A stretch of 19,955 nucleotides of DNA from an uncultured Ruminococcus sp. (GCA_900545345.1 UQYQ01000027.1:1-19955); one strand, 5' to 3'; positions 8,309 through 16,384 are shown, counted from the first letter of the stretch. The notes: generated by a model from the sequence alone, not told the origin. Numbers and translations: made by a program.

Positions 8309-8812
8309 CTATGATGCTGTCTTATCAGTGAATGTAGGAACTTTTTCTGAAATTGTTACAGTTCCCTCTTTGCGATTGCCGTTAAAGGTAACATCAAAAG
8401 GAATATTTACTCCTCCCGGTGCACCTCCGTATGACTGCGGTTTAACTATAGCATCTTCAATCCATGCATCATAAGGACCCGACTCCTTATCTATAAGTAC
8501 TTCAAGCACTTTTGTTTTACAATCATCACCGATAAGACGGTTTAACGCAATATCCTTCAGTTTTGAATAAATCTTATCACCCGGATTTGCATAATACGGG
8601 TCAGCTGTCATACTGGGCTCATATCCGTTATCGCTTACCGATGTTTCATCAAGAATATTCTTAGTACTTTCGGTATCGGGGTTAAGTTCAACCGACATAT
8701 CTTCAATATCTTTGCCTATTAAATACCATACCGGTGATTCTCCGCCGAAAGAAGCGTCAATATAATGAAGCAAACAGCTTCTTTTTAACTTTCCCACTGT
8801 ATTTGTTGCCAT
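8309..8812 (-). CDS. Major tail (tube) protein
   Basis: This 167-residue protein has the marks of siphoviral tube proteins: KLKRSCLLHYIDASFGGESPVWYLIGKDIEDM at the start, a central DETSVSDNGYEPSMTADPYYANPGD loop region, and a C-terminal GAPGGVNIPFDVTFNGNRKEGTV beta segment matching the FDVTFNG-type end of phage tail tube folds. (Those segments are quoted in part and are interrupted here for brevity.) It follows the three minor capsid genes and precedes the chaperone pair, as expected. ATG at 8812 abuts the previous stop. The gene is followed within a few bases by a strong hairpin (8283-8303), consistent with an abundant structural product being expressed above the genes beyond. Confidence is good from order plus sequence character. 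Confidence 0.8.
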   Translation of the reverse strand: MATNTVGKLKRSCLLHYIDASFGGESPVWYLIGKDIEDMSVELNPDTESTKNILDETSVSDNGYEPSMTADPYYANPGDKIYSKLKDIALNRLIGDDCKTKVLEVLIDKESGPYDAWIEDAIVKPQSYGGAPGGVNIPFDVTFNGNRKEGTVTISEKVPTFTDKTAS

Positions 8813-9262
8813 TTAAAAAACCTCACTTTCAAGTTCGTATTGTGCAATTATCTGCAACTGATATTGCACTCCGTCTGTTAAATTTTCATTCGGAATATTA
8901 TACAGCATTCCGTTTGCTGTGGATAGCTTTCGAAGCCTTCCTTTAAGCGTTCTGTCACTTAGTTTTATTTCTAACTCCTGCCTGCAAACTTGATTTTCAA
9001 GCCATAGTGCAAGCTCTAATAAAACGCCTGAATTGCTCAGCCTGTCATAATCGTTCATAGACTGATAGACTGCATATAAAACAAAATTATGCTGTCTTGT
9101 CTGATTGCCCAGTAAATCCTCTGAAATCAAACTGTCACCTGTAGAAGATAAACCGTAGTTGGTAGGTGTGTCATCTGTAAAATCGACATGTATTTCATTG
9201 CACACCTCATTTATTTTAGGAAACTGCAATAAAATATCTTTTACAAGTTCAATTATATTCAT
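8813..9262 (-). CDS. Minor capsid protein (A118-type third minor capsid protein), neck/tail completion
   Basis: This 149-residue protein lies last of three small genes between the head-tail adaptor and the tail tube protein, matching the minor capsid protein triplet of A118-like phages. It starts MNIIELVKDILLQFPKINEV, has a DDTPTNYGLSSTGDSLISEDLLGNQ turn region (partly quoted), a YAVYQSMNDYDRLSNS segment and a YQLQIIAQYELE end strand. These fit a small tail-terminator-like alpha/beta fold: N-terminal helix, central strands, YQ-rich C-terminal strand. ATG at 9262 overlaps the preceding gene by four bases (ATGA). It most likely caps the tail tube at the neck. Family naming comes from order and character. 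Confidence 0.7.
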   Translation of the reverse strand: MNIIELVKDILLQFPKINEVCNEIHVDFTDDTPTNYGLSSTGDSLISEDLLGNQTRQHNFVLYAVYQSMNDYDRLSNSGVLLELALWLENQVCRQELEIKLSDRTLKGRLRKLSTANGMLYNIPNENLTDGVQYQLQIIAQYELESEVF

Positions 9263-9753
9263 TTTGCTTTACCTCCTGAAATTCTCGCTGCACCTCTTAA
9301 AATAGCCTCTTTATGATCTGCTTTCATACGCTCAAACCACATCTTTCCGCCTTTTGGATTTTTACCGTGATAGTTAAGCGGTTTATCGGTCAGCACTTTG
9401 CTTTCTCCGTGTCTAGCCCACGCTGAACCTGTTACACTTGACACCATAAGCGTACCGTAATACTGATATCTTGCATACGGAGCAACTTGTTCTATATTTC
9501 CGCTGCCTATTTGAGTTCCCAATGTTGCAGACTTTATCAAAATCCCATTTTGCTTTGGTGTATAAGAACTCATAAGGCGTATGCACTCGCTGTCTACATA
9601 GCTTTGGACATTGCAAAACTGTTTGTTCCTCCCGGGTGCAAACCCCGGATTCCATTCCAGTTCCATAGAAACAGTACCGTCCCTGTGACGCACTTCAACA
9701 ATCTTGCCTTTAGGTATCTCAACATATACTTTTCTTCCTTTGTTCTCTGCCAT
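9259..9753 (-). CDS. Minor capsid protein (A118-type second minor capsid protein; HK97 gp10-like role)
   Basis: The 164-residue product has the profile of the second small minor capsid protein: a central QSYVDSECIRLMSSYTPKQN helix-turn, then ILIKSATLGTQIGSGNIEQ and VAPYARYQYYGTLMVS, and a C-terminal GKNPKGGKMWFERMKADHK. The APYARYQ segment followed by an MW(F)ER(M)K motif near the C-terminus is characteristic of gp10-type head-tail proteins. The product probably sits in the neck between connector ring and tail. It overlaps the next gene by four bases and is separated from the previous one by eight. Confidence 0.75.
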   Translation of the reverse strand: MAENKGRKVYVEIPKGKIVEVRHRDGTVSMELEWNPGFAPGRNKQFCNVQSYVDSECIRLMSSYTPKQNGILIKSATLGTQIGSGNIEQVAPYARYQYYGTLMVSSVTGSAWARHGESKVLTDKPLNYHGKNPKGGKMWFERMKADHKEAILRGAARISGGKAK

Positions 9754-9761
9754 AAATCCGC

Positions 9762-10136
9762 CTACTTTGCAGAAATTTCAATGTGCGAAAGACCGCCGTA
9801 CAGCATATTATCTATACTGTTCACGGTAACAAACCGAGGGAACATTTCACGAAACGCCTTCATGCTGTCTGAGATTGTCCGAGATGATGTATTATCAAAT
9901 TCAAACTCAACAATTCCTTTAACAAGCATATCCTTTTTCGGAGTTTCGGGAATGTTATTTCCTTTTATTGAACTTTTATAAATAAACACTGTTGTACTGT
10001 CACAAGAAGTCAAACCGCTTTTCATAATGTTTGCCTGCTGACTGGTTTGCCAATAAATACTTTTGATTTCATGCCGTGTAAAACCTGTTGTATTCTTATC
10101 ATACTTAAAAAGAGTACAGTCTGCATTAGTCATCAT
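9762..10136 (-). CDS. Minor capsid protein (A118-type first minor capsid protein; stopper-like position)
   Basis: This 124-residue protein starts MMTNADCTLFKYDKNT and continues with strands HEIKSIYWQTSQQANIM and DSTTVFIYKSSIKGNN, then KDMLVKGIVEFEFDNT and a C-terminal RFVTVNSIDNMLYGGLSHI. A short beta-barrel with a late Y-G-G-L-S-H-I-E-I segment is typical of head-closure (stopper) proteins, for example the SPP1 gp16 type. It overlaps the adaptor gene stop by four bases. Order after the adaptor and before the gp10-like protein supports the role. No catalytic motif is present or expected. Confidence 0.65.
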   Translation of the reverse strand: MMTNADCTLFKYDKNTTGFTRHEIKSIYWQTSQQANIMKSGLTSCDSTTVFIYKSSIKGNNIPETPKKDMLVKGIVEFEFDNTSSRTISDSMKAFREMFPRFVTVNSIDNMLYGGLSHIEISAK

Positions 10137-10507
10137 TTATAAACACCTCTGTATAAAAGCCCTGTGCCTGAAAGCCACTTGTACACAATGTTTTTTATAT
10201 TTTTCTGCATAACCTGCTTAGCTTGCTCTGTGCTTTCATAGCTTTTAGACCAGCCTCCGACACTCTCGGAAGTTACACCGATGTGTTCGTTTGTTTTCTT
10301 CTCGTCATTATATATTGTTTCTGCAATTTCACAACAGCACATCTTAACGCATTCGGGAACATTATACTCATCTATATTTGAACCTGCAAAACGCTTGATT
10401 TCCTGAGATGCCAGTCTTGAAAAGTAAGGAAAAGCGGTATTGATAACCGCCTCTCTCCCCAAAAGATAGCTGTCTTTGTAAAACTGCTCGTCTGCATAGT
10501 GTATCAT
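10133..10507 (-). CDS. Head-tail connector adaptor protein (gp6/gp15-like position)
   Basis: This 124-residue, mostly helical protein directly follows the major capsid gene, where siphoviruses encode the adaptor that binds the portal. Features are a helical N-terminus (YADEQFYKDSYLLGREAV), a central CVKMCCCEIAETIYNDEK helix with four clustered Cys, a GVTSESVGGWSKSYES turn typical of adaptor proteins, and a C-terminal helix ending YKWLSGTGLLYRGVYK. ATG at 10507 lies nine bases after AAAGGAGG. The Cys cluster is unusual but not obviously a metal site. The adaptor call is good from order plus the EXVGxWSxSY-like turn. Confidence 0.72.
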   Translation of the reverse strand: MIHYADEQFYKDSYLLGREAVINTAFPYFSRLASQEIKRFAGSNIDEYNVPECVKMCCCEIAETIYNDEKKTNEHIGVTSESVGGWSKSYESTEQAKQVMQKNIKNIVYKWLSGTGLLYRGVYK

Positions 10508-10527
10508 ACCGCTTATACCTCCTTTAA

Positions 10528-11400
10528 TTACTTCTTAAACTTAGCAAGTACAACTTTCGACTGGTCAGAAAGCGCAACAGTATAAACCTTGTCAACAGAA
10601 ATATCGGTTGTTCTTGAAAGAGTATGTCTTTCGGTTTCGATATTGGTATCGCGCTTCAGATATACTGTCAATGCCGATGTTTCATCTTCTGTTTCTGCAT
10701 CAGATGTCAGCTTAACAACAGGACATGAGTAGCACTTAACCTTTGTTGTAGTACCAACTTCAATCTCAGGTACTTTCTTAGACGGAACAATTCTTGCATT
10801 AGCAATCATACCGATTTCACCGGATATAACAACATTGCCTGTGTATTTATCGGCAGAAATAAAGTTAGTATCCTTTCTAAGCTGTGTAACCTGTTTCGGA
10901 TGCACAAACATAACCTTTTCTGTATTTACTTCTTCTTCAAATAAATCAATAGCCTCAACAATACCCTCATAGCTGATAGCCTTAGCTGAGCCGTCATATT
11001 CAAGCTGTGCATCCTGCAAAGCATCCATAGCATCACTGTCGACTTTCGATGCAATAGCATTTGCAAGCTGTGAATTTGTCTCACCCACAGGATTACCGTA
11101 TCCGCTTAGAATCGATTCGTCAGTAAGCGATACAGCTTTCATAGCTTTTTTAACTTTAACGGTTGATGTGCTTGTTTCAAGCTTAACGGTACCGCATGCT
11201 ACACCTTCGGCGATATCTTCCGCGTCACCTATATAACTGTACTGCGGAACGGTTACAGTATCTCCGGGAACACCCTGCAATGAAGTGTCGACCTTTGCAA
11301 ATGGTGCAACAACTATCTTTTTTGGTATCTTAGCGGAAATCATATCCGCCATAACCTCAGGATCAATGAGGTCTGCAATTTTTGTAGTTTGATTTGCCAT
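10528..11400 (-). CDS. Major capsid protein (N4-gp56-like family, HK97 fold)
   Basis: This 290-residue protein is of usual size for an N4-gp56-like capsid protein without a separate delta domain. It starts MANQTTKIADLIDPEVMADM, a conserved opening of this group, followed by the N-arm KIPKKIVVAPFAKVD, an E-loop-like GDTVTVPQYSYIGDAEDI, and a SLTDESILSGYGNPVGE spine-helix entry. Next come SYEGIVEAIDLFEEE, a VMFVHPKQVTQLRKD A-domain motif, and DKYTGNVVISGEIGMIANARIV leading to a GTTTKVKCYSC strand (partly quoted). It lies between scaffold and adaptor genes, as required. The base composition (about 37% GC in one 60-base line I counted) is higher than in the two accessory genes. Confidence 0.92.
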   Translation of the reverse strand: MANQTTKIADLIDPEVMADMISAKIPKKIVVAPFAKVDTSLQGVPGDTVTVPQYSYIGDAEDIAEGVACGTVKLETSTSTVKVKKAMKAVSLTDESILSGYGNPVGETNSQLANAIASKVDSDAMDALQDAQLEYDGSAKAISYEGIVEAIDLFEEEVNTEKVMFVHPKQVTQLRKDTNFISADKYTGNVVISGEIGMIANARIVPSKKVPEIEVGTTTKVKCYSCPVVKLTSDAETEDETSALTVYLKRDTNIETERHTLSRTTDISVDKVYTVALSDQSKVVLAKFKK

Positions 11401-11420
11401 AAAAAATTACCTTCTTTCTT

Positions 11421-12011
11421 TTATTCGCCTTTCAATTCGGCGTACTTTTCGGGATTGCTTCTCTTTAAATTCAATCGCTCTGCATATCCCATTTTTGCAA
11501 AGCTTTCTTTTGTAATCCCCGCCTTAGTAATATCGGGATTATTTGTTTCCCTAACGGGGTTTTTAATAGGCTCTTTGGATTCAAACATATAGTCATTATC
11601 CGTTTTCACCGCTTCAAGAGCCCTGCTTATATCATCTGCTTGATTCTTACTTGCTTTTAGGCTATCAAGGTCAAGCAGAGCCTTGACTGCCTTTGCGTTC
11701 TTTGCACCGCTTGAACTGATAGCTCCATCCAACACAGAGTTAAATTCCATATCCGCAATTTTCTGCTGATATTCTTTTTCTTTCTCGCTTAGGTCATTTG
11801 TCAAAGTATTAATTTTACCCTGCAGGTCCTTGACATCAATACCGTCAAACTCTTTAAGAGCGTCCTGTGCTGTTTCAAGCTGTGATTTATAATTATCACT
11901 CTCAGCTTCAAGCTTTGCTTTGGCTTTTTCGAGGTCAGAACCGTTTTCGTCCATTATTTTATCGATAATTTCCTTTTCAAGCCCTAAATCCTCTAAAAAC
12001 TTTCTTTGCAT
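11421..12011 (-). CDS. Scaffolding protein (phage minor structural protein GP20 type), 196 aa
   Basis: The product is almost entirely charged coiled coil (KAKAKLEAESDNYKSQLE, INTLTNDLSEKEKEYQQK), with a start MQRKFLEDLGLEKEIIDKIM that is typical of GP20-type capsid scaffolds, and a C-terminal basic/aromatic LNLKRSNPEKYAELKGE that would bind the capsid. It lies just before the major capsid gene. I place the start at ATG 12011, seven bases after AAAGGAG; an upstream in-frame ATG at 12056 lacks a ribosome site and would add 15 poorly fitting residues. Upstream is a terminator (12105-12132) and no strong promoter, so expression depends on read-through. Confidence 0.85.
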   Translation of the reverse strand: MQRKFLEDLGLEKEIIDKIMDENGSDLEKAKAKLEAESDNYKSQLETAQDALKEFDGIDVKDLQGKINTLTNDLSEKEKEYQQKIADMEFNSVLDGAISSSGAKNAKAVKALLDLDSLKASKNQADDISRALEAVKTDNDYMFESKEPIKNPVRETNNPDITKAGITKESFAKMGYAERLNLKRSNPEKYAELKGE

Positions 12012-12104
12012 AAACATTCTCCTTTCGATACGCTTTTTTACGAGGTTGCACCTCATTCTATCCTTAGTTTTACGACATCGGAACGGTCTGATTTCGGGTA
12101 TAAT

Positions 12105-12132
12105 AAAAGCACCTAGATAAATCTAAGTGCTT
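12105..12132 (-). terminator. Intrinsic terminator after the HEPN-like accessory gene
   Basis: In minus-strand RNA the arms AAGCACUUAGA (12132-12122) and UCUAGGUGCUU (12117-12107) pair over 11 bp with one U-G wobble and a UUUA loop, followed by UUUUAUUAU. It lies 24 bases past the stop of the 12156-13160 gene and 94 bases before the scaffold start. Its flank resembles that of the terminator at 18062-18089. Confidence 0.85.
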
Positions 12133-12155
12133 AAATTAACTATTAAATTATTTTA

Positions 12156-13160
12156 TTATAAATTTAAATAACATTCTATTTGATTTGATAAACTCTTCAA
12201 TTCTAATAAAATAGCATTCTTTGTTTCTTTATATCCCTGTCCAAAAAATTTATTTGTAAGCCCAAACATCATATCTTTTTCATCAATTTCACTTTCCTTT
12301 AATGAAACTCCCAACTTATAATGTGCCATTGCATTTCTAAACAGTTGAGAATCCCATTTATTATCCAATACAAGATTACTTTTGATTTTCTCGTTCACTT
12401 CTGGAAGAACACGTAACAAATAATAATACAACAAATAAGAAAACCTCAATTTTACTGGTACCTCTGGTATAATATATTTATCTACGCAATACACAACGAA
12501 ATTAATTTGACAAAGTATCGAAAACAATACAAATTTATCACTAAATGCATTTCCAACAGGAGATTTAATTAACCCACCAAAATCATCTGTATCAAAATTC
12601 ATGTTAATATCGGTATCGTATTCCTGAGTTGCATTAAAATAAGCAATAAATTTTCCACCAATAACACTCATACTTTTAATATATTCTCCAATACTATCAT
12701 AAAAAGAGAATTTAGGAGTATAATAACCACATAAAATTGTATTCCCGCAAAATTTACCACTTACCACATCAGTTCCGAAAATATCATATAATTTTAACTC
12801 TTTAATTACCGGTTCACTTATACTTGCAAAATAGTTTTCACTTTCCTGATAAAGAACTCCTAATTTATTGTAAATATCATTGTAACTATTGTCCCATAGT
12901 TTGATTGAAGAACGCATTTCTTCATAGTATTCTTGCTCTTTTTTAGAAAATAAAGGTATCTTTAATTTTTCTTTATGTGAATTATTATACGATTTTAGCC
13001 AATCTTCTACTCCATCAATAACAACACCTATATATGGCATTAAAGACACTATATAATTTGAAAGGGACACATTATTATATTTCATAATAATTGTATACAG
13101 ATATTGCAAATCTTGTTTCATCAACGTAATTGCTGCTTGTTGAGTTTTTGTAAAAATCAT
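12156..13160 (-). CDS. Accessory protein with HEPN-like R-x4-H motif, 334 aa (putative RNase-type effector)
   Basis: I do not recognise a named family. The protein is rich in Y, N, K, I and predicted largely helical. Residues ~205-260 form long helices (FVLFSILCQINFVVYCV, FSYLLYYYLLRVLPEVNEK), followed by SQLFRNAMAHYKLG: Arg275-Asn276-x3-His280, the R-N-x3-H form of the HEPN ribonuclease signature, which falls at the start of a helix as in HEPN proteins. HEPN domains are known RNA-cleaving effectors in toxin-antitoxin, abortive infection and CRISPR systems. It sits between the minor capsid and scaffold genes, has GGAG eight bases before ATG 13160, shares a transcript with the 78-residue gene, and has its own terminator. 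One 60-base line I counted is 14/60 GC, lower than capsid genes, which points to a separate origin. Function as defence or superinfection exclusion is inference; without motif confirmation it is simply an accessory protein. Confidence 0.55.
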   Translation of the reverse strand: MIFTKTQQAAITLMKQDLQYLYTIIMKYNNVSLSNYIVSLMPYIGVVIDGVEDWLKSYNNSHKEKLKIPLFSKKEQEYYEEMRSSIKLWDNSYNDIYNKLGVLYQESENYFASISEPVIKELKLYDIFGTDVVSGKFCGNTILCGYYTPKFSFYDSIGEYIKSMSVIGGKFIAYFNATQEYDTDINMNFDTDDFGGLIKSPVGNAFSDKFVLFSILCQINFVVYCVDKYIIPEVPVKLRFSYLLYYYLLRVLPEVNEKIKSNLVLDNKWDSQLFRNAMAHYKLGVSLKESEIDEKDMMFGLTNKFFGQGYKETKNAILLELKSLSNQIECYLNL

Positions 13161-13196
13161 TTATGTACTCCATAGTAAGAAAAATTGTTATAAATT

Positions 13197-13433
13197 TTAA
13201 TTATCGAAAAATTGCTCAAGTTCTATCTCTGAATCAACATAAACAGCTCCTATATAATAGCTGTTATGAACGAGAATCTCTTTATCATTATAAAAATAAA
13301 TCTGTGTTTCAGAATAATCAACATCTTTTAAAAGCTTACCCTTAACAATGTTAGGAATATGTTTTTCCAATGCTCTGCATTGCTTTACAAAAATATCTCT
13401 ATCAGGTTCTGTGCAAATACTGTAATGAAACAT
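13197..13433 (-). CDS. Small protein of unknown function between minor capsid and accessory genes, 78 aa
   Basis: The ATG at 13433 follows the minor capsid stop (13435-13437) by one base and uses GGAGGGA in the end of that gene as ribosome site, so the two are coupled. The product has an alpha/beta pattern: MFHYSICTEPDRDIFVKQC, then a KHIPNIVKGKLLKDVDYS stretch, strands TQIYFYNDKEILVHNS and YYIGAVYVDSEIE, and an acidic end. There are no membrane segments and only two Cys. Tight coupling to the minor capsid gene suggests it belongs to the core head module and not to the accessory insert beside it. A virion or assembly role is possible; no family was recognised. Confidence 0.7.
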   Translation of the reverse strand: MFHYSICTEPDRDIFVKQCRALEKHIPNIVKGKLLKDVDYSETQIYFYNDKEILVHNSYYIGAVYVDSEIELEQFFDN

Positions 13434-13434
13434 A

Positions 13435-14988
13435 CTATCCCTCCACTCCTAACGCATCATTAACTGATTTTCTTGTTTTTGTCGCAGTTTTTATAATGTC
13501 CTGAACAGCTTCATCGTATGACATATTTTTGTCTTCCATTTTTCGCTTTACGATAGTTTCAAAGGATTCAATCGGATCCGATATGTCTAAACTTTTACGC
13601 TTTTCTTGATCTCTCATTAACTTTCTAGCTTGTAATTTATGCTTATTTCGTAAATTGCAAGCCTGCATAGCTTGTTCTTCAACCGATTTATCCGCATCAA
13701 TTAGATCAGGTATCATCTTGTTATGAGCAATATACCACTTACGCACATCTCTGTCCGACATCTTGCCTTTCATATATATTATATCTTCATAATCCTTGAA
13801 AGTCAAATCAATCTTTGTTTTCCCAACCCCTATATTACCTAATCCGTCAACCGTTACACGCTCCCTTTGCTGAGTTAAATTCATAGCTTCGGAAAAGCGT
13901 GAATATTCGTGGGAAGTGCCACGATAACGGCATCGGGCATTAATTATATCTTCCTCATCGGCACCGCCGTCTTGAAGCAGTTTAATCTGCTGTCTTTGTG
14001 CCCGCATTGTTGTTTCCAATCTGCGCTGCCTTTGTAAAGCTTCATACTTTGTATAATGCTTTCCATTGTACTCCTGCGGTGTGTTTTCCTGTGCGTTCAT
14101 TTCGTCAAGCTCTTCATCTGTATATGTACGCTCGGATATACCCGGTATAAACGGATAATAATCATGATAACAGTTTGCTCCGCATAGTCCTGTGACAGTA
14201 CCCAAACCGCAAACGGTTGCAAGCTGTTCCTTTGTATAAACCCTGCCTTGCCAAACCTGATGTGACGGTCTTGCTCCGCTGTGCCATGACACCTCGAAAT
14301 ATTCTGTATCAAGTTCCTCGGCATTTTGTTCGTTTATCTTTGAAGTAACCTGTGATAAACCTGTCATAACAGCCCGTCTTGCGGCAACATCAACTCGATT
14401 GCTCCAACCGCTTTCATAATCTACTGTACGAAGTCCGCTGTTTGTAAGCTCAGATACGGTTTTTTTTAATATTGCATTGTAATCAAACATACCTGTTACA
14501 ATGCCCAGTGTTGCATTATCTAATACCCGTTGATAGTATTTTGCTATAGGCATAAAATGCAACCTCCCCTGCGCATTTTTTACAGCAAATCCAAGTGACT
14601 GAGTAATATTATTCATATCCTTGTCTGTCTGTATTGCCACAGCAGAGATTAATTGTTGCAGTTGTTTGTTATCTTCAAACGGTATACAAGTTTTGCCCTT
14701 ATATTTATAAATCTCTGCATTCCTGTTATAGCCTCTAAGGACAAAGCTGTTATACATACTGTTGATTTTTTGAGTAGATAAACCCAATTTATCTTTTATT
14801 GCTTTTTTAATCGCCCTTTTGCTTTCGCCAAGTTCTTGGAGCCGATATATTTGCCAATCGGCAGCACGAGTAATCTCACCGTTGATTTTAATTCGACGGA
14901 TTATATCCGTCATCACCTCATTTTCAAGCTGTTTCATCGGCTCGTCAAAAGCCATTGACACAGCTTCGATTTCATTCGGCTTTAGCAT
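13435..14988 (-). CDS. Phage minor capsid protein 2 (A118-type, portal-associated), 517 aa
   Basis: The central region carries the family marks: AARRAVMTGLSQVTSKINEQ, a SWHSGARPSHQVWQGRVYT segment, and a GLCGANCYHDYYPFIPGISE segment with two Cys and His, all typical of phage minor capsid protein 2 (SPP1 gp7/Mu F-related group). The N-terminal ~160 residues are helical and bind capsid or portal in relatives. Residues ~320-517 are charged and helical, ending KTATKTRKSVNDALGVEG. The protein is thought to be a minor head component near the portal, perhaps injected with DNA. No toxin domain (ADP-ribosyltransferase, nuclease) could be recognised in the C-terminal third. ATG at 14988 shares its A with the stop of the 22-residue ORF. 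Confidence 0.88.
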   Translation of the reverse strand: MLKPNEIEAVSMAFDEPMKQLENEVMTDIIRRIKINGEITRAADWQIYRLQELGESKRAIKKAIKDKLGLSTQKINSMYNSFVLRGYNRNAEIYKYKGKTCIPFEDNKQLQQLISAVAIQTDKDMNNITQSLGFAVKNAQGRLHFMPIAKYYQRVLDNATLGIVTGMFDYNAILKKTVSELTNSGLRTVDYESGWSNRVDVAARRAVMTGLSQVTSKINEQNAEELDTEYFEVSWHSGARPSHQVWQGRVYTKEQLATVCGLGTVTGLCGANCYHDYYPFIPGISERTYTDEELDEMNAQENTPQEYNGKHYTKYEALQRQRRLETTMRAQRQQIKLLQDGGADEEDIINARCRYRGTSHEYSRFSEAMNLTQQRERVTVDGLGNIGVGKTKIDLTFKDYEDIIYMKGKMSDRDVRKWYIAHNKMIPDLIDADKSVEEQAMQACNLRNKHKLQARKLMRDQEKRKSLDISDPIESFETIVKRKMEDKNMSYDEAVQDIIKTATKTRKSVNDALGVEG

Positions 14989-15056
14989 TATTTATTATCC
15001 TTTACTATAATAACAACAGTTGTGCAAATTATCGCTGTGATAATAATAGCTGTCAT
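14988..15056 (-). CDS. Micro-ORF: 22-aa hydrophobic (single transmembrane) peptide
   Basis: The frame ATG 15056 to TAA 14988-14990 encodes MTAIIITAIICTTVVIIVKD plus NK. Residues 2-18 are uniformly hydrophobic or small, long enough for one membrane span, with a basic/polar C-terminus. Its ATG shares one base with the portal stop (TGATG), and its TAA shares one base with the minor capsid ATG (TAATG). A strong GGAGGTGAT (15063-15071) lies six bases before the ATG. The ribosome site and exact double overlap argue for real translation; it also fills what would otherwise be the only gap between two tightly packed essential genes. Alternatively it is a coupling leader that passes ribosomes on to the minor capsid start. 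Function unknown. Confidence 0.65.
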   Translation of the reverse strand: MTAIIITAIICTTVVIIVKDNK

Positions 15057-16384
15057 CAATCAATCACCTCCGCTGACTGAGGGAGATTCTTTAAAGCTTC
15101 TTCTAAAGACTCACCATGCCACTTAGCACGGTATTCCTCTAACCTCATAACTCCCATATTAACATCGCTTCTGTCCTGCTGGCGTTCTGTTTCTTCGTCA
15201 ACAAGTATGCTGTCTTTAAAATCACATATAAACTCGTATTTTTGTGTAGCCATACTGTTATAAAAGGCTAACGCATAAACCAAATCCTCTAAACAGTCTT
15301 TCAAATTATCTTGTATTGCCGAAACTGTATTGTACTTGCGTTTCTTAGCTGATTTAATTTCCGTTGCTGTCTTATCAACCGTCTGCGGATTGGAAATATC
15401 GCCATATGACAAACCAACCTCAAACTCAATATTCCTCTTGTATTCTTCAAGTCCTGATATAATATCCGATTGCCTAAACTGCGGAGAAAACTCTTTATAA
15501 AGCTCATCACTTCCTAAGTCAAGCCCTGTATAAAGACGCTTTTTAAGCTTCGGCATCTCATTGGCTTCTTTCAATGCCGCTTCATCAACATGAATAATGC
15601 GTTCACCGCTTTCAAATTCCCAGTCCAAACGCCCGAACTGCTTATCTGTCTTTTTTATCATATCCAATGCCGAATCAAATACGGATACCCCACAATGAGA
15701 ACCATCAATATTATTCTTGACAGGGTTTCGATAATATCCGAATGCAGGACGCTTCATAAGAGGATAATTTATAAACTTATCAAGGTCTTTCCATTCTTCT
15801 ATTTGCTCTAAAGATATCTCTTTTCCGAGAATATCAGGTGCTGACGAAACATAAGCCTTGTTAATAATGGTCAAGCCTTTTTCATAATCCAAATCGTGAA
15901 ATTCAAGCCTTGTATAATACTTGTCACCAAGTTTTTTAATCTCAGGAAAAATAACCTTTATTAAACGCCCTCTGACATCGTACTCAACAGGCAGAAAAGA
16001 ATTAGCCGATACATACTGTACTTTGTCTTCACCTAATGGTTTGATTACCATAGCACCTGTTGCCAATCCTTCCTGCAGGTGAAGATTCAAATCTCTTGTT
16101 GCTGTTTGAAAAATCTCATTAAGCACAGGCTGAGTAACAGCTGCTGTCATTTCGTTGAGAGTTATATTCGAAAACTCACGAACAATAGACTGCTCAAGCC
16201 TTAGACTTGAAACGCCGTTTTCTTCATCAATCCAATTTGCCCTGCCGCAGTAACAATCCTGCCAAAGCTCGATTTTATTAAGCATTTCACTCGACAACGC
16301 AAGTTCAATGTTAAGTGCTGATTTAATATCTTTTATCGGAAACAAGCTTTTTATCAGTCCTTTCATATAGTTTATAAATCCCAT
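15056..16384 (-). CDS. Portal protein (A118 family), 442 aa
   Basis: The product forms the dodecameric ring through which DNA is packaged and ejected. It matches the A118 portal family: N-terminal GFINYMKGLIKSLFP, an IELWQDCYCGRANWID segment, LHLQEGLATGAMVIKPL, a clip/stem region with KRPAFGYYRNPVKNN and GVSVFDSALDMIKKTD, and the diagnostic GLSYGDISNPQTVDKTATEI followed by KSAKKRKYNTV. The acidic C-terminus ends QSAEVID. I place the start at ATG 16384, whose A is shared with the terminase stop (TAATG), with GGAGAGG six bases upstream; the frame continues upstream to 16405 but that part lies inside the terminase gene and has no ribosome site. Encoded right after terminase, as usual. Confidence 0.92.
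   Translation of the reverse strand: MGFINYMKGLIKSLFPIKDIKSALNIELALSSEMLNKIELWQDCYCGRANWIDEENGVSSLRLEQSIVREFSNITLNEMTAAVTQPVLNEIFQTATRDLNLHLQEGLATGAMVIKPLGEDKVQYVSANSFLPVEYDVRGRLIKVIFPEIKKLGDKYYTRLEFHDLDYEKGLTIINKAYVSSAPDILGKEISLEQIEEWKDLDKFINYPLMKRPAFGYYRNPVKNNIDGSHCGVSVFDSALDMIKKTDKQFGRLDWEFESGERIIHVDEAALKEANEMPKLKKRLYTGLDLGSDELYKEFSPQFRQSDIISGLEEYKRNIEFEVGLSYGDISNPQTVDKTATEIKSAKKRKYNTVSAIQDNLKDCLEDLVYALAFYNSMATQKYEFICDFKDSILVDEETERQQDRSDVNMGVMRLEEYRAKWHGESLEEALKNLPQSAEVID

Noticed and set aside
7881..8474. Plus-strand open frame of 197 codons
   Set aside because: It crosses two well-supported minus-strand genes and a terminator, lacks a ribosome site and family features.
9487..9981. Plus-strand open frame of 164 codons opposite minor capsid genes
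   Set aside because: Shadow of two real overlapping genes; no start signal and no coherent protein features.
12042..12054. Small GAGGT/ACCTC hairpin before the scaffold gene
   Set aside because: Only five base pairs with a 3-base loop and no U-run; too weak to call a terminator or switch.
12012..12056. Upstream ATG for the scaffold protein
   Set aside because: No ribosome site there, and the AAAGGAG just before 12011 fits the later ATG.
13435..14100. Possible toxin domain fused to the end of the minor capsid protein
   Set aside because: The C-terminal third is charged and helical, with no recognisable ADP-ribosyltransferase, nuclease or deaminase motif.
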